A stretch of 64,000 nt of DNA, from the NCBI RefSeq assembly GCF_013607875.1, contig NZ_VDES01000002.1, positions 124,001 to 188,000 on the forward strand. Reading direction: 5' to 3'. Positions 34,507 through 43,468 of this stretch are shown here, piece by piece. Made by a program: the position numbers and the translations under genes. Positions within the stretch are counted from its first letter, which is position 1. The number at the start of each line of letters is the position of its first letter. The notes below the pieces were generated by a model, which worked only from the letters and a program-made list of their open reading frames with translations, searched no databases and was not told the origin of the DNA. This DNA is from Blastomonas ursincola. Its GTDB lineage: Bacteria; Pseudomonadota; Alphaproteobacteria; Sphingomonadales; Sphingomonadaceae.

Positions 34507-34531
34507 AGGTTCTTCCCCTGCCCCTTTCCAT

Positions 34532-34612
34532 CGTCACACCCGCGCAGGCGGGGGTCCCGCTGCCTTGAACGTTCGCACTTGAAGCGGGATTCCCGCGTTC
34601 GCGGGAATGACA
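34532..34612 (-). repeat. 81-bp composite palindrome, copy B
   Basis: Same plan as copy A but in reverse orientation: it starts CGTCACACCCGCGCAGGCGG and ends with the ATTCCCGC-GTTC-GCGGGAAT hairpin plus GACA. It lies between the convergent plsC and parB, just before an AT-rich stretch (34613-34636). Confidence 0.85.
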
Positions 34613-34631
34613 GCTTAAATATTTGTAATAA

Positions 34632-35603
34632 TTAAATAATCTCACCCGAGAGGCGCTGGCATATCAGGTCGAGCTGGTCGAGATTGCCATAGCGGATGGT
34701 GACGCTGCCGCTGCGCTGGTTCGCCTCGCTGCTGATCTTGACCTTCAGGCCGAGCAGGTCTTCCAGATGCCGCTCGACCGCCTCGATATCGGCATTGCTC
34801 GCCGGATCGCCCGCTCCGCCAGAACGCACCTTGCCGCCCGACTTGCCGCCCGCATCGCTGCGCGCACGGCGCACCAGTTTCTCGACCTCGCGCACCGAAA
34901 GCCCGCGATCGACCACTTCCGCCGCGATGGTCTCGGCATCGGGCACGTTGATCAGCGCGCGGGCATGGCCCATGCTCAGGCTCTTGTCGGCGACCATCTT
35001 GAGCACCGGCTGCGGCAACGCGAGCAGGCGCATCAGGTTTGCGATATGGCTGCGCGACTTGTCGACCATCCGCGCGACCTCGACCGGGGTATAGCCCTGA
35101 TCGCCGACCAGCCGCTGATAGGCTTCGGCCTCTTCTACGGGATTGAGGTCCTCGCGCTGGATGTTCTCGATCAGCGCCAGTGCCAGCGTATCGGGATCGC
35201 TGAGCTCGCGGACGATCGCCGGGATCTCGTGCAGCCGGGCGCGCTGCGCCGCGCGCCAGCGGCGTTCGCCCGCGACCAGCTCGTAGCCCCCGCCCTTGCG
35301 CGGGCGGACGATGACCGGCTGGATCACCCCGCGCTGCGCGATCGAGCGCGCGAGATCGTCGAGCGCTTCCTCGTCGAAATAGCGGCGCGGCTGGCCGGGG
35401 TGCGGGCGGATATCGGCCAGCGGCAGCGTGCGCAGGCCGGTAGCAGAACCGGGCTGTCCCTCGCCGCCCTCGTCGCGCCGCACCAGCGGCTCCTCGCGCC
35501 CGACTTCGCCGAGCAGCGCATTGAGGCCCCGCCCCAGCCCGCTCGGCCGCTTGCGTCCCAGCGCCTTGGCGATATCGGGCAGACCGCTATTGTCTTCGGC
35601 CAT
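34632..35603 (-). CDS. parB: Chromosome-partitioning CTPase/clamp ParB
   Basis: A 323-residue ParB. The N-terminal GLGRGLNALL is the ParA-stimulating region. The CTP-binding part is PGQPRRYFDEEALDDLA, GGYELVAGERRWRAAQRA (GERRxRA) and ENIQREDLNPVEEAEAY. The helix-turn-helix is GYTPVEVARMVDKSRSHIAN, and the C-terminal dimer domain ends at SGEII. It binds parS and spreads as a clamp. Four parS-like sites are in this window. The start overlaps the parA stop by one base. Confidence 0.96.
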   Translation of the reverse strand: MAEDNSGLPDIAKALGRKRPSGLGRGLNALLGEVGREEPLVRRDEGGEGQPGSATGLRTLPLADIRPHPGQPRRYFDEEALDDLARSIAQRGVIQPVIVRPRKGGGYELVAGERRWRAAQRARLHEIPAIVRELSDPDTLALALIENIQREDLNPVEEAEAYQRLVGDQGYTPVEVARMVDKSRSHIANLMRLLALPQPVLKMVADKSLSMGHARALINVPDAETIAAEVVDRGLSVREVEKLVRRARSDAGGKSGGKVRSGGAGDPASNADIEAVERHLEDLLGLKVKISSEANQRSGSVTIRYGNLDQLDLICQRLSGEII

Positions 35604-36388
35604 CAGGCTGCTTCCTCTTCCATGCGCGGCATGCGGGTGATGAATTCGCGTGCGAGCGCGATATAGGCTTCCGATCCGACGCAGCGGTGGTCGTAGATCA
35701 GCGCCGGCATGCCATGGCTCGGCGCTTCGGACAGCCGCACATTGCGCGGGATGACGGTATCGAAGACCAGCCGCCCAAGCACCGCGCGCACGTCGTCCGA
35801 TACCTGATCGGTCAACCGGTTGCGGCGATCGTACATGGTCAGCACCACGCCGATGATCGACAAGTCCGGATTGAACCGCTGCTGCACCCGTTCGACCGTC
35901 TGCAGCAGCTGGCTCAGTCCTTCGAGCGCGAAGAACTCGCACTGCAGCGGGACCAGCACCTGATCGGTGGCGACCAGCGCGTTCAGCGTCAGCAGACCAA
36001 GCGAGGGCGGACAATCGATCAGGCATACCTGCCAGCGATCTTCGGGCGCGTTGTCCATCGCCGCCTTCAGCCGGTGCGTGCGCATTTCCAGATCGACCAT
36101 CTCGATCTCGGCACCCGACAGATCGACCGTTGCCGGAATCACGTCGAGCCCGGGAATCTGCGTCGGGACGCAGCATTGGACCAGCGAGCTTTCGTTGGTG
36201 AGCAGATCATAGCTCGAATATTCGCGATCATTGCGCGCGATGCCCAGCCCGGTCGAGGCATTGCCCTGCGGGTCGAGATCGATCAGCAGCACCGACAGAC
36301 CCGTCGCCGCCAGCGCCGTCGCCAGGTTGATCGCGGTCGTGGTCTTGCCCACCCCGCCCTTCTGATTCGCGACCGCAATGCGGATCAT
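35603..36388 (-). CDS. parA: Chromosome-partitioning ATPase ParA
   Basis: A 261-residue Walker-type ATPase (Soj/ParA). Walker A is NQKGGVGKTTTAINLA with the deviant signature Lys, followed by LIDLDPQGNASTGLG (A') and CLIDCPPSLGLLT (Walker B). It moves ParB-parS complexes after replication. The ATG at 36388 has AGGAGCAAGTG before it and overlaps the rsmG stop by one base. The row parB-parA-rsmG-mnmG is the standard origin-proximal order. Confidence 0.96.
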   Translation of the reverse strand: MIRIAVANQKGGVGKTTTAINLATALAATGLSVLLIDLDPQGNASTGLGIARNDREYSSYDLLTNESSLVQCCVPTQIPGLDVIPATVDLSGAEIEMVDLEMRTHRLKAAMDNAPEDRWQVCLIDCPPSLGLLTLNALVATDQVLVPLQCEFFALEGLSQLLQTVERVQQRFNPDLSIIGVVLTMYDRRNRLTDQVSDDVRAVLGRLVFDTVIPRNVRLSEAPSHGMPALIYDHRCVGSEAYIALAREFITRMPRMEEEAA

Positions 36389-37077
36389 CACTTGCTCCTG
36401 TGTCTGCGCTCGGTCTTGCGGCGCGGCGCCTTCGGGCTGGCCAGCGGTGCCGCGCGTCCGGTTCCGACGAGAATCGCGGCGTCGGCATCGGTGAGGCTCT
36501 GTTCCACGTGGAACAGTTTCTGCCACGGCGCGGCGATGCTTTCCAGTTCCGCGCGCGCATTGCGTCCCTTTGGCAGCAACCAGCGCGTCTTTTCTGTGGA
36601 AAAGCGCCCTGCGCCTTCCAGCAGACGCGGCAGCGGTGCAAACGCACGCGCGGAAATATAATCAGCGGCGAAGCCCTCGACCTTGTCGAGCGCGCTGCCC
36701 GCGACTTCGACCCTGCCCCTCAACCCGAACCGATCGATGGCCCTGTCGAGATAGGCGATACGCAAGGCCCGCGATTCGACCAGCGTCACCCGGCACGGCG
36801 CGAGCAGTGCAATGACCAGTCCTGGAAAGCCGGCGCCGCTACCCAGATCGACCCAATGCTCATCCGGCTGCGGCTCGACAAAGCGCAGCAGCTGCGCGCT
36901 GTCGGCGATGTGCCGCTGCCACATCGAAGCGAGCGTGGCAGCAGAGACAAGGTTCTGGTGCCGCGCCTCGTCCGCGACGAAGGCGGCGAGCGCCTCGAGT
37001 CGGTCCTTTGTTTCACGTGAAACACCGGGCAGCGCGGCGACCCAGGCGCGCGCATCTTCCTCGCTATGCAGGATCAT
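36388..37077 (-). CDS. rsmG: 16S rRNA (guanine 527-N7)-methyltransferase
   Basis: A 229-residue Rossmann methyltransferase, formerly GidB. The AdoMet site is [18 protein letters not shown], with [10 protein letters not shown] and the later [16 protein letters not shown]. It methylates G527 of 16S rRNA. The C-terminus has a short basic tail ([13 protein letters not shown]). Two parS-like 16-mers lie inside its coding sequence (36500-36515 and 37009-37024). It overlaps mnmG by 4 bp. Confidence 0.94.
   Translation of the reverse strand: MILHSEEDARAWVAALPGVSRETKDRLEALAAFVADEARHQNLVSAATLASMWQRHIADSAQLLRFVEPQPDEHWVDLGSGAGFPGLVIALLAPCRVTLVESRALRIAYLDRAIDRFGLRGRVEVAGSALDKVEGFAADYISARAFAPLPRLLEGAGRFSTEKTRWLLPKGRNARAELESIAAPWQKLFHVEQSLTDADAAILVGTGRAAPLASPKAPRRKTERRHRSK
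36500..36515. other. parS-like site 1 (within rsmG)
   Basis: TGTTCCACGTGGAACA, a perfect 16-bp palindrome, two symmetric changes from the consensus TGTTTCACGTGAAACA. It lies within 120 bp of the parA start. Confidence 0.88.
37009..37024. other. parS site 2 (within rsmG)
   Basis: TGTTTCACGTGAAACA, an exact match to the universal bacterial parS consensus, in the 5' part of rsmG. It is the strongest ParB-binding candidate of the window. Confidence 0.95.
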
Positions 37078-38924
37078 GCGGCGCGCTTGCGGGCGTGCAC
37101 GAGAATGGCAGCCAGAGCCGCAGGCGTGACACCGCGAACGCGCCCCGCCTCCGCCAGCGTTTCGGGCCGGGCGAAATCGAGCCGCTCGACCATCTCGTTC
37201 GAAAGCCCGGTGATCGCGCGATAATCGATATCCGCACCCAGCAGCACCTTCTGGTTCGCGCGAAGATCGCGCAGCTCGGCATCCTGCCGCGCGAGATAGG
37301 GCGCGTAGACCGCATCCTCCTCGATCTCGGCACGGAGGTCTTTCGGCAACTGCGCCATAGATTCGGGCAGCAGCGGGGTGAGGGAAGCCAGATCGATCGC
37401 GGGAAAACGCAGCCAGTCGTACAGGCTCTGGCGGCTGCCATCGGCTTTTACCGGCAGACCGAGCGCCGCGAGCTCGGTGCAGCTCGCCTGGCGCTCGAGC
37501 GCCGAAAGCGCGGCGGCCTTGTCCGACTGGCGCTGCTCGAACCAGCGCTGGCGCTCCTGCCCCACCGCTCCGTTCGCAATGGCCATGGCGGTCAACCGAT
37601 CGCTGGCATTGTTGGCGCGCAGCCTCAACCGATATTCGGCGCGCGCGGTGAGCATGCGATAGGGCTCGGTGACGCCCTGCAGCACCAGGTCGTCGATCAT
37701 GACCGCGAGATAGCTGCTCGCGCGATCGGGCAGCGCGATGTCGCGTTCGAGCACCGCGCCCGCAGCCGCCATGCCGGCGACCAAGCCTTGTGCCGCGGCT
37801 TCCTCGTATCCCGTGGTGCCGTTGATCTGGCCCGCGCAATAGAGGCCTGGGATCGCACGCACTTCGAGCCGATGGTCGAGCGCGCGCGGATCGATATGGT
37901 CATACTCGACCGCATAGCCCGGCACCACGATTTCGGCGCGCTCGAGCCCCGCCATGCTGCGCACAAGGGCGAGCTGCACATCGGTGGGCAGCGAGGTCGA
38001 GATGCCGTTGGGATAGACCAGATGCGTGTCCAGCCCCTCGGGCTCGAGAAACACCTGGTGCCCGTCGCGATCGCCGAAGCGGTGAATCTTGTCCTCGATC
38101 GAGGGGCAGTAGCGCGGTCCCTGAGCCCCGATCGCGCCGCTGAACAGCGGCGAGCGGTCGAGATTCGCGCGGATGATATCGTGCGTCTGCTGGCTCGTCC
38201 GCGTGATCGCGCAGAACACCTGCGGCACCGTGCGCCCGTCGCTCAGCGGCGACATGGTCCAGGCCTCGCCATCGCTCGGTTGTTCGTCGAGCTGCGCCCA
38301 GTCGATCGTGCGACCGTCGATGCGCGGCGGTGTGCCGGTCTTGAGCCGCGCCATCGGCAGATCGGCCGCGCGGAGCTGTTGCGCCAGCAGGCTCGCGCCG
38401 GGTTCGCCAATTCGGCCGCCCTCGAGCCGTTCTTCGCCGCGGAACAGCCGGCCTCCCAGAAAGGTCCCGGTCGCCAGCACCACGGCGCGCGCGGCAATCG
38501 CGCTACCATCAGCAAGATCGACGCCCGCCACCCGGCCCTGCTCAAGCCGCAGCGCCGCAACCTCGCCCTCGACGATCGACAGGTTGCGCTGTGCGGCCAG
38601 CATGGTCTGGATCGCGGCCTTGTACAGCTTGCGATCCGCCTGGACGCGCGGGCCCTGCACCGCGCTACCCTTCGAGCTGTTGAGCATGCGATAATGGATC
38701 GCGGCCTGGTCCGCCGCCCGCGCGATCAGTCCGTCAAAGGCATCGACCTCGCGCACCAGATGGCCCTTGCCGAGCCCGCCGATCGCCGGATTGCACGACA
38801 TCGCGCCGATCGCTTCGCGCGTGAAGCTGACCAGTGCGACACGCGCGCCCATGCGTGCGGCGACGGCCGCCGCCTCGCACCCGGCATGACCGCCGCCGAC
38901 CACCAGAACATCAAATTGCTGCAT
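37074..38924 (-). CDS. mnmG: tRNA uridine-5-carboxymethylaminomethyl modification enzyme MnmG
   Basis: A 616-residue FAD enzyme (GidA), normal in length. The FAD fold is [20 protein letters not shown], then [20 protein letters not shown] with the conserved Cys, [10 protein letters not shown]-like block [17 protein letters not shown], and [19 protein letters not shown]. With MnmE it makes (c)mnm5U34 in tRNAs. The start at 38924 was chosen from family alignment ([12 protein letters not shown]); no strong ribosome site is visible, and 38936 is an alternative. The 3' end overlaps rsmG. Confidence 0.95.
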   Translation of the reverse strand: MQQFDVLVVGGGHAGCEAAAVAARMGARVALVSFTREAIGAMSCNPAIGGLGKGHLVREVDAFDGLIARAADQAAIHYRMLNSSKGSAVQGPRVQADRKLYKAAIQTMLAAQRNLSIVEGEVAALRLEQGRVAGVDLADGSAIAARAVVLATGTFLGGRLFRGEERLEGGRIGEPGASLLAQQLRAADLPMARLKTGTPPRIDGRTIDWAQLDEQPSDGEAWTMSPLSDGRTVPQVFCAITRTSQQTHDIIRANLDRSPLFSGAIGAQGPRYCPSIEDKIHRFGDRDGHQVFLEPEGLDTHLVYPNGISTSLPTDVQLALVRSMAGLERAEIVVPGYAVEYDHIDPRALDHRLEVRAIPGLYCAGQINGTTGYEEAAAQGLVAGMAAAGAVLERDIALPDRASSYLAVMIDDLVLQGVTEPYRMLTARAEYRLRLRANNASDRLTAMAIANGAVGQERQRWFEQRQSDKAAALSALERQASCTELAALGLPVKADGSRQSLYDWLRFPAIDLASLTPLLPESMAQLPKDLRAEIEEDAVYAPYLARQDAELRDLRANQKVLLGADIDYRAITGLSNEMVERLDFARPETLAEAGRVRGVTPAALAAILVHARKRAA

Positions 38925-38969
38925 GGAGCGCCGCATACAGCAAATGCAGGATTCGGTCGAGGGGGTGAC

Positions 38970-39095
38970 TGCCGCTCTCCTTGGGGAGGGGTGCCTTAAA
39001 GCCGGGGTGGGGCAGCACGTCCGTCGGAAAAACGGAACTCCCCCACCCCGTCTTCGCCTGGGGCTCAGCCTCCCCTCCCGCACGCGGGAGGGGAG
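38970..39095. repeat. Palindrome-rich intergenic block between mnmE and mnmG
   Basis: Three hairpins follow each other: CTCC-TTGG-GGAG near 38977, CGGGGTGGGG (39003-39012) with CCCCACCCCG (39041-39050), and a perfect 11-bp stem CTCCCCTCCCG (39070-39080) with CGGGAGGGGAG (39085-39095). The last ends 4 bases from the mnmE stop. It resembles dispersed intergenic repeats of sphingomonads more than a simple terminator, since no T-tract is present. Confidence 0.6.
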
Positions 39096-39098
39096 ATC

Positions 39099-40400
39099 CT
39101 ATTTCCCAATACAAAACGCGCCAAACAGCGCGTCGAGCATGTCCTCGACATGCGTGCGCCCGAGCAGCTGATCGAGCGCATGCCGCGCCAGACGCAGACC
39201 TTCGGCACGGAGCAACAGGTCCGTCTGTGCCTCGGCTCCGTGGAGAGCAAAGGCGCATTCGCCGAGCAGCCGGTGCTGGCGCGCATTGAGCGCGACCTCG
39301 TTGCTCGCAGGCAGTAACGTCTGCGCTGTCGCGACCATGTCGGCGACCAGCACATCGAGCCCCTGCCCCGTCTTCGCCGAAAGCCGATGGCGTGCCACCT
39401 GCTTTGTTTCACGTGGAACACCCGTGCGATCAATCTGCGCCTCGATCTCCCACAGGGCAGGATGAGAGGGCCCGTCGCCTTCTGCACCCAACCACAGGAC
39501 GATGTCTGCCGCCGCTATCGCATCTTGTGCCCGGGCGATCCCGATGCTCTCGATCTCCTCGGCCCCCTCGTCGCGCAGCCCCGCCGTATCGGTCAGCACG
39601 AAAGGTATCCCGCCCAAGGCCACCGGTGCTTCGATCACGTCACGCGTGGTGCCAGCGATGTCGGATACGATGGCCGCCTCGCGTTGCAGCAGCGCGTTGA
39701 GCAATGTCGACTTGCCGGCATTGGGCGGCCCGGCGAGCACCACGCGGATGCCGTCGCGCAACCGTTCCGAGCGCGGTCTTGCCAGCGCAAGATCGATCTC
39801 GCCCGCGAGCGCGCCGATCCCCTCACCCACCGCATCGACGGCATGCTCGGGCACATCATCCTCATCGGAAAAGTCGAGCTCGGCCTCGACCAACGCGGAG
39901 AGCCGCAGCACCTCGCGCCGCCACGCCTCGACCTGGCGCGACAGGTGCCCGCTCGCCATGCGGATCGCGGCGACGCGCTGCGCTTCGGTTTCGGCGAAGA
40001 GCAGGTCGGACAGGCCCTCGGCCTCGGCCAGGTCCATGCGTCCGTTGAGAAAGGCGCGGCGGGTGAATTCCCCAGGCTCGGCGAGCCGCAGCCCTTCAAT
40101 CCCTGCAAGCGCCGCCTCGACCGCACGGACCACCGCCCTGCCCCCGTGCAGATGCAGTTCGGCGAGATCCTCGCCGGTGGCCGTGTCCGGACCCGGAAAC
40201 CACAGGACAAGCGCGCGGTCGAGAATATCAGTCGACGCGGGATCGCGCAGGTTTCGCAACGAGGCACGGCGCGGTTCGGGCAACTTGCCCGCCAGCGCCG
40301 TCAGCGCTACGCCCGCATCGGGTCCGCTGATCCGGATGATCGCCAGGGCTGCGGGTGGTGCGCCGCTCGACAGCGCATAGATCGTCGCACCCGCAGTCAT
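39099..40400 (-). CDS. mnmE: tRNA modification GTPase MnmE
   Basis: A 433-residue protein with the N-terminal tetrahydrofolate-binding domain (TIYALSSGAPPAALAIIRIS, LAEPGEFTRRAFLNGRMDLA), a helical domain, an inserted G domain (G1 GPPNAGKST, G2 IAGTTRD, G3 DTAG) and the C-terminal FCIGK with the conserved Cys. The expected G4 NKxD is not obvious, a point to check; the region reads VLWLGAEGDGP and then VARHRLSAKTGQG. It partners MnmG. A parS-like 16-mer lies in its coding sequence. Confidence 0.93.
   Translation of the reverse strand: MTAGATIYALSSGAPPAALAIIRISGPDAGVALTALAGKLPEPRRASLRNLRDPASTDILDRALVLWFPGPDTATGEDLAELHLHGGRAVVRAVEAALAGIEGLRLAEPGEFTRRAFLNGRMDLAEAEGLSDLLFAETEAQRVAAIRMASGHLSRQVEAWRREVLRLSALVEAELDFSDEDDVPEHAVDAVGEGIGALAGEIDLALARPRSERLRDGIRVVLAGPPNAGKSTLLNALLQREAAIVSDIAGTTRDVIEAPVALGGIPFVLTDTAGLRDEGAEEIESIGIARAQDAIAAADIVLWLGAEGDGPSHPALWEIEAQIDRTGVPRETKQVARHRLSAKTGQGLDVLVADMVATAQTLLPASNEVALNARQHRLLGECAFALHGAEAQTDLLLRAEGLRLARHALDQLLGRTHVEDMLDALFGAFCIGK
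39405..39420. other. parS-like site 3 (within mnmE)
   Basis: TGTTTCACGTGGAACA, one base away from the parS consensus, located in mnmE about 2.4 kb from site 2. Confidence 0.9.
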
Positions 40401-40419
40401 GGTTCAATATGGGGCGGTG

Positions 40420-40671
40420 TCAGTCCGAGGACTTCTTGCCGCTAGCCCCGGCGGCAGCGGCATCCATGATCTGCTGGAAGAAGCGCAGGCCCATCTCGCC
40501 CATCGGCGCGATATTCTTGGCGATGGTCTGCAGCTGGTCGACATTGCTGGTGCCCTTCATCGCACTCACGACACCGTCGACATAGGTCTTGTTCACGTCG
40601 GAGACATCGGGCAGCCCCATGAATCGGCGCATCTCTTCCGGGGAACAATCGACTTCGATATTCACTTTCAT
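40420..40671 (-). CDS. DUF6489 family small protein
   Basis: An 83-residue acidic protein beginning MKVNIEVDCSPEEMRRFMGL, with LPDVSDVNKTYVDGVV in the middle and an Ala/Gly/Lys tail. It matches the alphaproteobacterial DUF6489 family, which has no known function. No membrane helix or signal is seen. It lies 19 bp upstream of mnmE on the same strand, so it may be the first gene of the mnmE-mnmG-rsmG-parA-parB row. Confidence 0.78.
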   Translation of the reverse strand: MKVNIEVDCSPEEMRRFMGLPDVSDVNKTYVDGVVSAMKGTSNVDQLQTIAKNIAPMGEMGLRFFQQIMDAAAAGASGKKSSD

Positions 40672-40786
40672 GGCATTACCCTCTTGTCAGCGCAAAGGCC
40701 CCCAAGCCCCGGATTCACGCTTATCAGCACGGGCAAAGTGGGTATAAACGGGTCACAAATCAATCGAATTGATGATGGAGAGTAGA

Positions 40787-41497
40787 ATGGGTTCGACGCA
40801 CAGCATCGCCACTTTCGACCACGACGCCAGCTTCGACGCCTATGTCGCCGCGCCCGAAGGCACGCCAAAGGCCGCGATCATCGTGATCCAGGAGATTTTC
40901 GGCGTGAACCCTGGCATTCGCCAGAAGTGCGATGGCTGGGCCGCGCAGGGCTATCTCGCGGTCGCGCCCGATCTGTTCTGGCGGATCAAGCCGGGTATCG
41001 AGCTCGACCCCGATATCGAGGCCGAGCTGCAGGAAGCGTTCGGCTATTTCGGCCAATATGATCCCAATGACGGCGTCAAGGATATCGAGGCGACGATCCG
41101 CGCGATCCGTTCCGGCATCGGCGGGCTGGACGGCGTCGCCAAGGTCGGCGCGGTCGGATACTGTCTCGGCGGAAAGCTCGCCTATATGGTCGCCGCGCGC
41201 ACCGATATCGACGCCAGCGTCGGCTATTATGGCGTGATGATCGACCAGATGCTCGGGGAAGCGCACGCGATCGCCAATCCCCTGATGCTGCACATCCCTA
41301 CCGCCGACCATCTTGTCGGGCCCGAGGCGCAGGCGGCGATCCATGCCGGGCTGGACGATCACCCCAAGGTGACGTTGCACGACTATGAAGGGCTCGATCA
41401 CGGCTTTGCCGCCGAGATGGGCAACCGCCGCGACGAGGCCGGCGCGCAGCTCGCCGACGGCCGCACCGCCGCCTTTTTCGCGGAGCATCTGGCATGA
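40787..41497 (+). CDS. Dienelactone hydrolase family protein
   Basis: A 236-residue alpha/beta hydrolase of the dienelactone hydrolase type. The triad is visible: Cys nucleophile in VGYCLGGKLAY, Asp in HIPTADHLVG and His in EGLDHGFAA. IVIQEIFGVNPGIR is the oxyanion region. The natural substrate is uncertain; no aromatic ring-cleavage genes are nearby, so a general esterase role is more likely than chlorocatechol breakdown. GGAG lies 6 bases before the ATG at 40787. It overlaps the NTF2-like gene by 4 bp. Confidence 0.88.
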   Translation: MGSTHSIATFDHDASFDAYVAAPEGTPKAAIIVIQEIFGVNPGIRQKCDGWAAQGYLAVAPDLFWRIKPGIELDPDIEAELQEAFGYFGQYDPNDGVKDIEATIRAIRSGIGGLDGVAKVGAVGYCLGGKLAYMVAARTDIDASVGYYGVMIDQMLGEAHAIANPLMLHIPTADHLVGPEAQAAIHAGLDDHPKVTLHDYEGLDHGFAAEMGNRRDEAGAQLADGRTAAFFAEHLA

Positions 41498-41892
41498 GCA
41501 TCGCACAAGCCGGAATCGCCGCCTGGCACGATTACATGCATGGCGGCTCGGACCCCGAAAAGCTGAGCGCAATGCTGGCAGACGACGCGGTGTTCCACTC
41601 GCCCGTCGTCCACACCCCGCAGGAAGGCAAGGCCAAGGTCTTCGCCTATCTCCACGCCGCCGCGCATGTGCTGGGCAATGACAGCTTCCATTATGTCCGC
41701 CAGATCGTCGACGGCGACACCGCCGTGCTCGAATTCGCGCTCGTGCTCGATGGTATCCAGGTCAACGGAGTCGACATGGTCCGCTGGAATGCGGAAGGAA
41801 AGATCGAGGACTTCAAGGTGATGGTGCGGCCCTTGAAGGCGGTGAACAAGGTCTGGGAGAAGATGGGCGAGATGCTGGCCAAGGCGAGCTGA
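41494..41892 (+). CDS. NTF2-like (SnoaL-type) small protein
   Basis: A 132-residue alpha+beta cone-fold protein. Features are IAAWHDYMHGGSDPEKLSAM, LADDAVFHSPVVH and FHYVRQIVDGDTAVLEFALV. NTF2-like proteins bind small hydrophobic ligands or act as isomerases or hydrolases; no function can be given. It is coupled to the dienelactone hydrolase by an ATGA overlap. A composite palindrome follows its stop. Confidence 0.8.
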   Translation: MSIAQAGIAAWHDYMHGGSDPEKLSAMLADDAVFHSPVVHTPQEGKAKVFAYLHAAAHVLGNDSFHYVRQIVDGDTAVLEFALVLDGIQVNGVDMVRWNAEGKIEDFKVMVRPLKAVNKVWEKMGEMLAKAS

Positions 41893-41908
41893 TTCAGGCA
41901 CCCATGCT

Positions 41909-41989
41909 CGTCATTCCCGCGAACGCGGGAATTCCGCTTTGGGCCTTCGGTTTCAGGCAAGCGGGCCCCCCGCCTTCGCGGGGGTGACG
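41909..41989 (+). repeat. 81-bp composite palindrome, copy C
   Basis: Same orientation as copy A: CGTCATTCCCGC-GAAC-GCGGGAATTCC on the left, CCCCCCGC-CTTC-GCGGGGGTGACG on the right. It lies between the convergent NTF2-like and cytochrome c genes. Confidence 0.87.
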
Positions 41990-42009
41990 AATTTGCTTAA
42001 CCTTATCGG

Positions 42010-42387
42010 TTATTTTTCTCCAATCAGATAGGCGATGATTGCTGCACGCTCCTCGGCCTTGCGCAAGCCGAAAAAGCCCATCTGGTTGCCCGGCACCAGC
42101 GCCTCGGGATCGGTGAGGAGGCGGTCGAGCAGCTCGGGTGTCCAGCGTGGATTCGCGGCGGCAAAGGTCTTGAAAGCCTTGGAATAGGCAAAGGTCCTGT
42201 CGCCGGCGATCGGGCGTTTGCTCAACTGATCGAGATTAGGCCCGCTTAGACCCTTCTCACCCTTCTTGACCGAATGGCAGCTATAGCAGCGCTGGAAAGC
42301 GCGTTCACCATCCTGGTTCGCAGCCTGGGCCAGTGCAACACCTGGCGATACGGCCAGCACGGCCAGCAACAGCGTCCAGAGCTTCAT
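42010..42387 (-). CDS. Small c-type cytochrome
   Basis: A 125-residue periplasmic cytochrome c. The signal peptide LWTLLLAVLAVSPGVALA is followed by one haem site CYSCH (residues 34-38) and a Met ligand candidate in PGNQMGFFG, the class I layout. It overlaps the Vgb-like gene by 4 bp, so the two proteins are probably made together and meet in the periplasm; an electron-transfer link is an inference. Confidence 0.87.
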   Translation of the reverse strand: MKLWTLLLAVLAVSPGVALAQAANQDGERAFQRCYSCHSVKKGEKGLSGPNLDQLSKRPIAGDRTFAYSKAFKTFAAANPRWTPELLDRLLTDPEALVPGNQMGFFGLRKAEERAAIIAYLIGEK

Positions 42388-43385
42388 TTTTCGGTCCGGA
42401 TGACCATCAGCCGTTCGGTGCCCGATTCAGGCAGGAACACCTCGCCCTTGCGGCCCAGGATCTGGCGGACATTCGCCCCCTCGCCACTGCCGGGATAGCG
42501 CTGGACGAATTTTTGGCTGCGCGGATCGAACACCCGGGTCGAATTGTCGCCGAAATCGCTGACCCAGACCATGTCGCGCTCGTCGACATAGACCGCATAG
42601 GCCTTGGCGGCGGCTCCCGGCAGCTTCCAGCTCTTCCAGCTCTTGGCCGAAGGCCGGTAACGATAGAGCTCGCCGCTGTTCCACCCGGTGATCCACAGAT
42701 CGCCCTTGCTGTCCCCCCAGACGCGGCGCAGCCCCGCATCTTTCGTCGGCGGCTCGATCACGCTGATCTCGCCGGTGGCGCTGTCGATCTTTGCCAGATG
42801 GCTGCCCGCGAGCGAGACATACCAGACATTGCCATCGGGCGCGGTGGCGATGCCATAGGGGCCGCGGCCCTTGGGGTCCTTCCAGACCTGCACCTTGCCG
42901 TCAGCGGCGCTCACGCGCCCGTAAATGCCATTCTGGCCGGTGAACCAGTGCGTGCCCTGCCGGTCGAAGGCACCGGTATTGAGGTTGGTATAGCCCGTGT
43001 CCTCGGGGAGCTTCCATATATCGAGCTTGCCACTTGCGGGGTTGTAGCGGACGATCGCGTTCTGCCCGCCATCGGTGATCCAGGCCATGCCGTCTGGCCC
43101 CTGGATGACCCCATGGGGGGCCGAGTCCTGGCCGAGCGGCACCTGCACGACCTGCCCGGTGGCAGGATCGAGAATGCCGAGCGCGCCCTGTTTCTGTGCG
43201 GTGTACCAGATCTTGCCATCGGGCGCAGGCGCAACATCGTGCGGGCGCGACCCCTTGGGAAGCTCGAACAGAGTGATGTTTCGCCCGATTTCGGCCGAGG
43301 CGGCGATCTGCGCCTTCTCCCTGGCGATCAGCGGACCGCTCGCGAGACAGGCCAGCACCATTCCTGAAAGCCATACCCGCTTCAT
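42384..43385 (-). CDS. Vgb-like (streptogramin B lyase family) beta-propeller, exported
   Basis: A 333-residue periplasmic seven-bladed propeller. The signal peptide is VWLSGMVLACLASGPLIA. Repeated blades carry the SMP/Vgb signature: RPHDVAPAPDGKIWYT, APHGVIQGPDGMAWIT, GPYGIATAPDGNVWYVSLAG, LRRVWGDSKGDLWIT and YAVYVDERDMVWVSDFGD. True virginiamycin B lyases are cytoplasmic and linearise streptogramins; an exported member coupled to a cytochrome c is unlikely to be a resistance gene. Function is open. Confidence 0.8.
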   Translation of the reverse strand: MKRVWLSGMVLACLASGPLIAREKAQIAASAEIGRNITLFELPKGSRPHDVAPAPDGKIWYTAQKQGALGILDPATGQVVQVPLGQDSAPHGVIQGPDGMAWITDGGQNAIVRYNPASGKLDIWKLPEDTGYTNLNTGAFDRQGTHWFTGQNGIYGRVSAADGKVQVWKDPKGRGPYGIATAPDGNVWYVSLAGSHLAKIDSATGEISVIEPPTKDAGLRRVWGDSKGDLWITGWNSGELYRYRPSAKSWKSWKLPGAAAKAYAVYVDERDMVWVSDFGDNSTRVFDPRSQKFVQRYPGSGEGANVRQILGRKGEVFLPESGTERLMVIRTEK

Positions 43386-43468
43386 GCAAAAATCCTCCCC
43401 GACCGATGGCGCGATCCTATCAGGGATCGAACACCGGCGGGGAGGAAATTTTTCGCGTTACCGAATGA

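Noticed and set aside
34632-36176. A 514-codon frame that would extend ParB upstream
   Set aside because: The extra part lies in another frame of parA; ParB has a clear start at 35603 coupled to the parA stop.
40787-41892. Chloroaromatic degradation genes
   Set aside because: The dienelactone hydrolase family is broad; no dioxygenase or maleylacetate reductase is near.
42384-43385. Streptogramin resistance gene vgb
   Set aside because: The protein has a signal peptide and is coupled to a cytochrome c; family membership alone does not show lyase activity.
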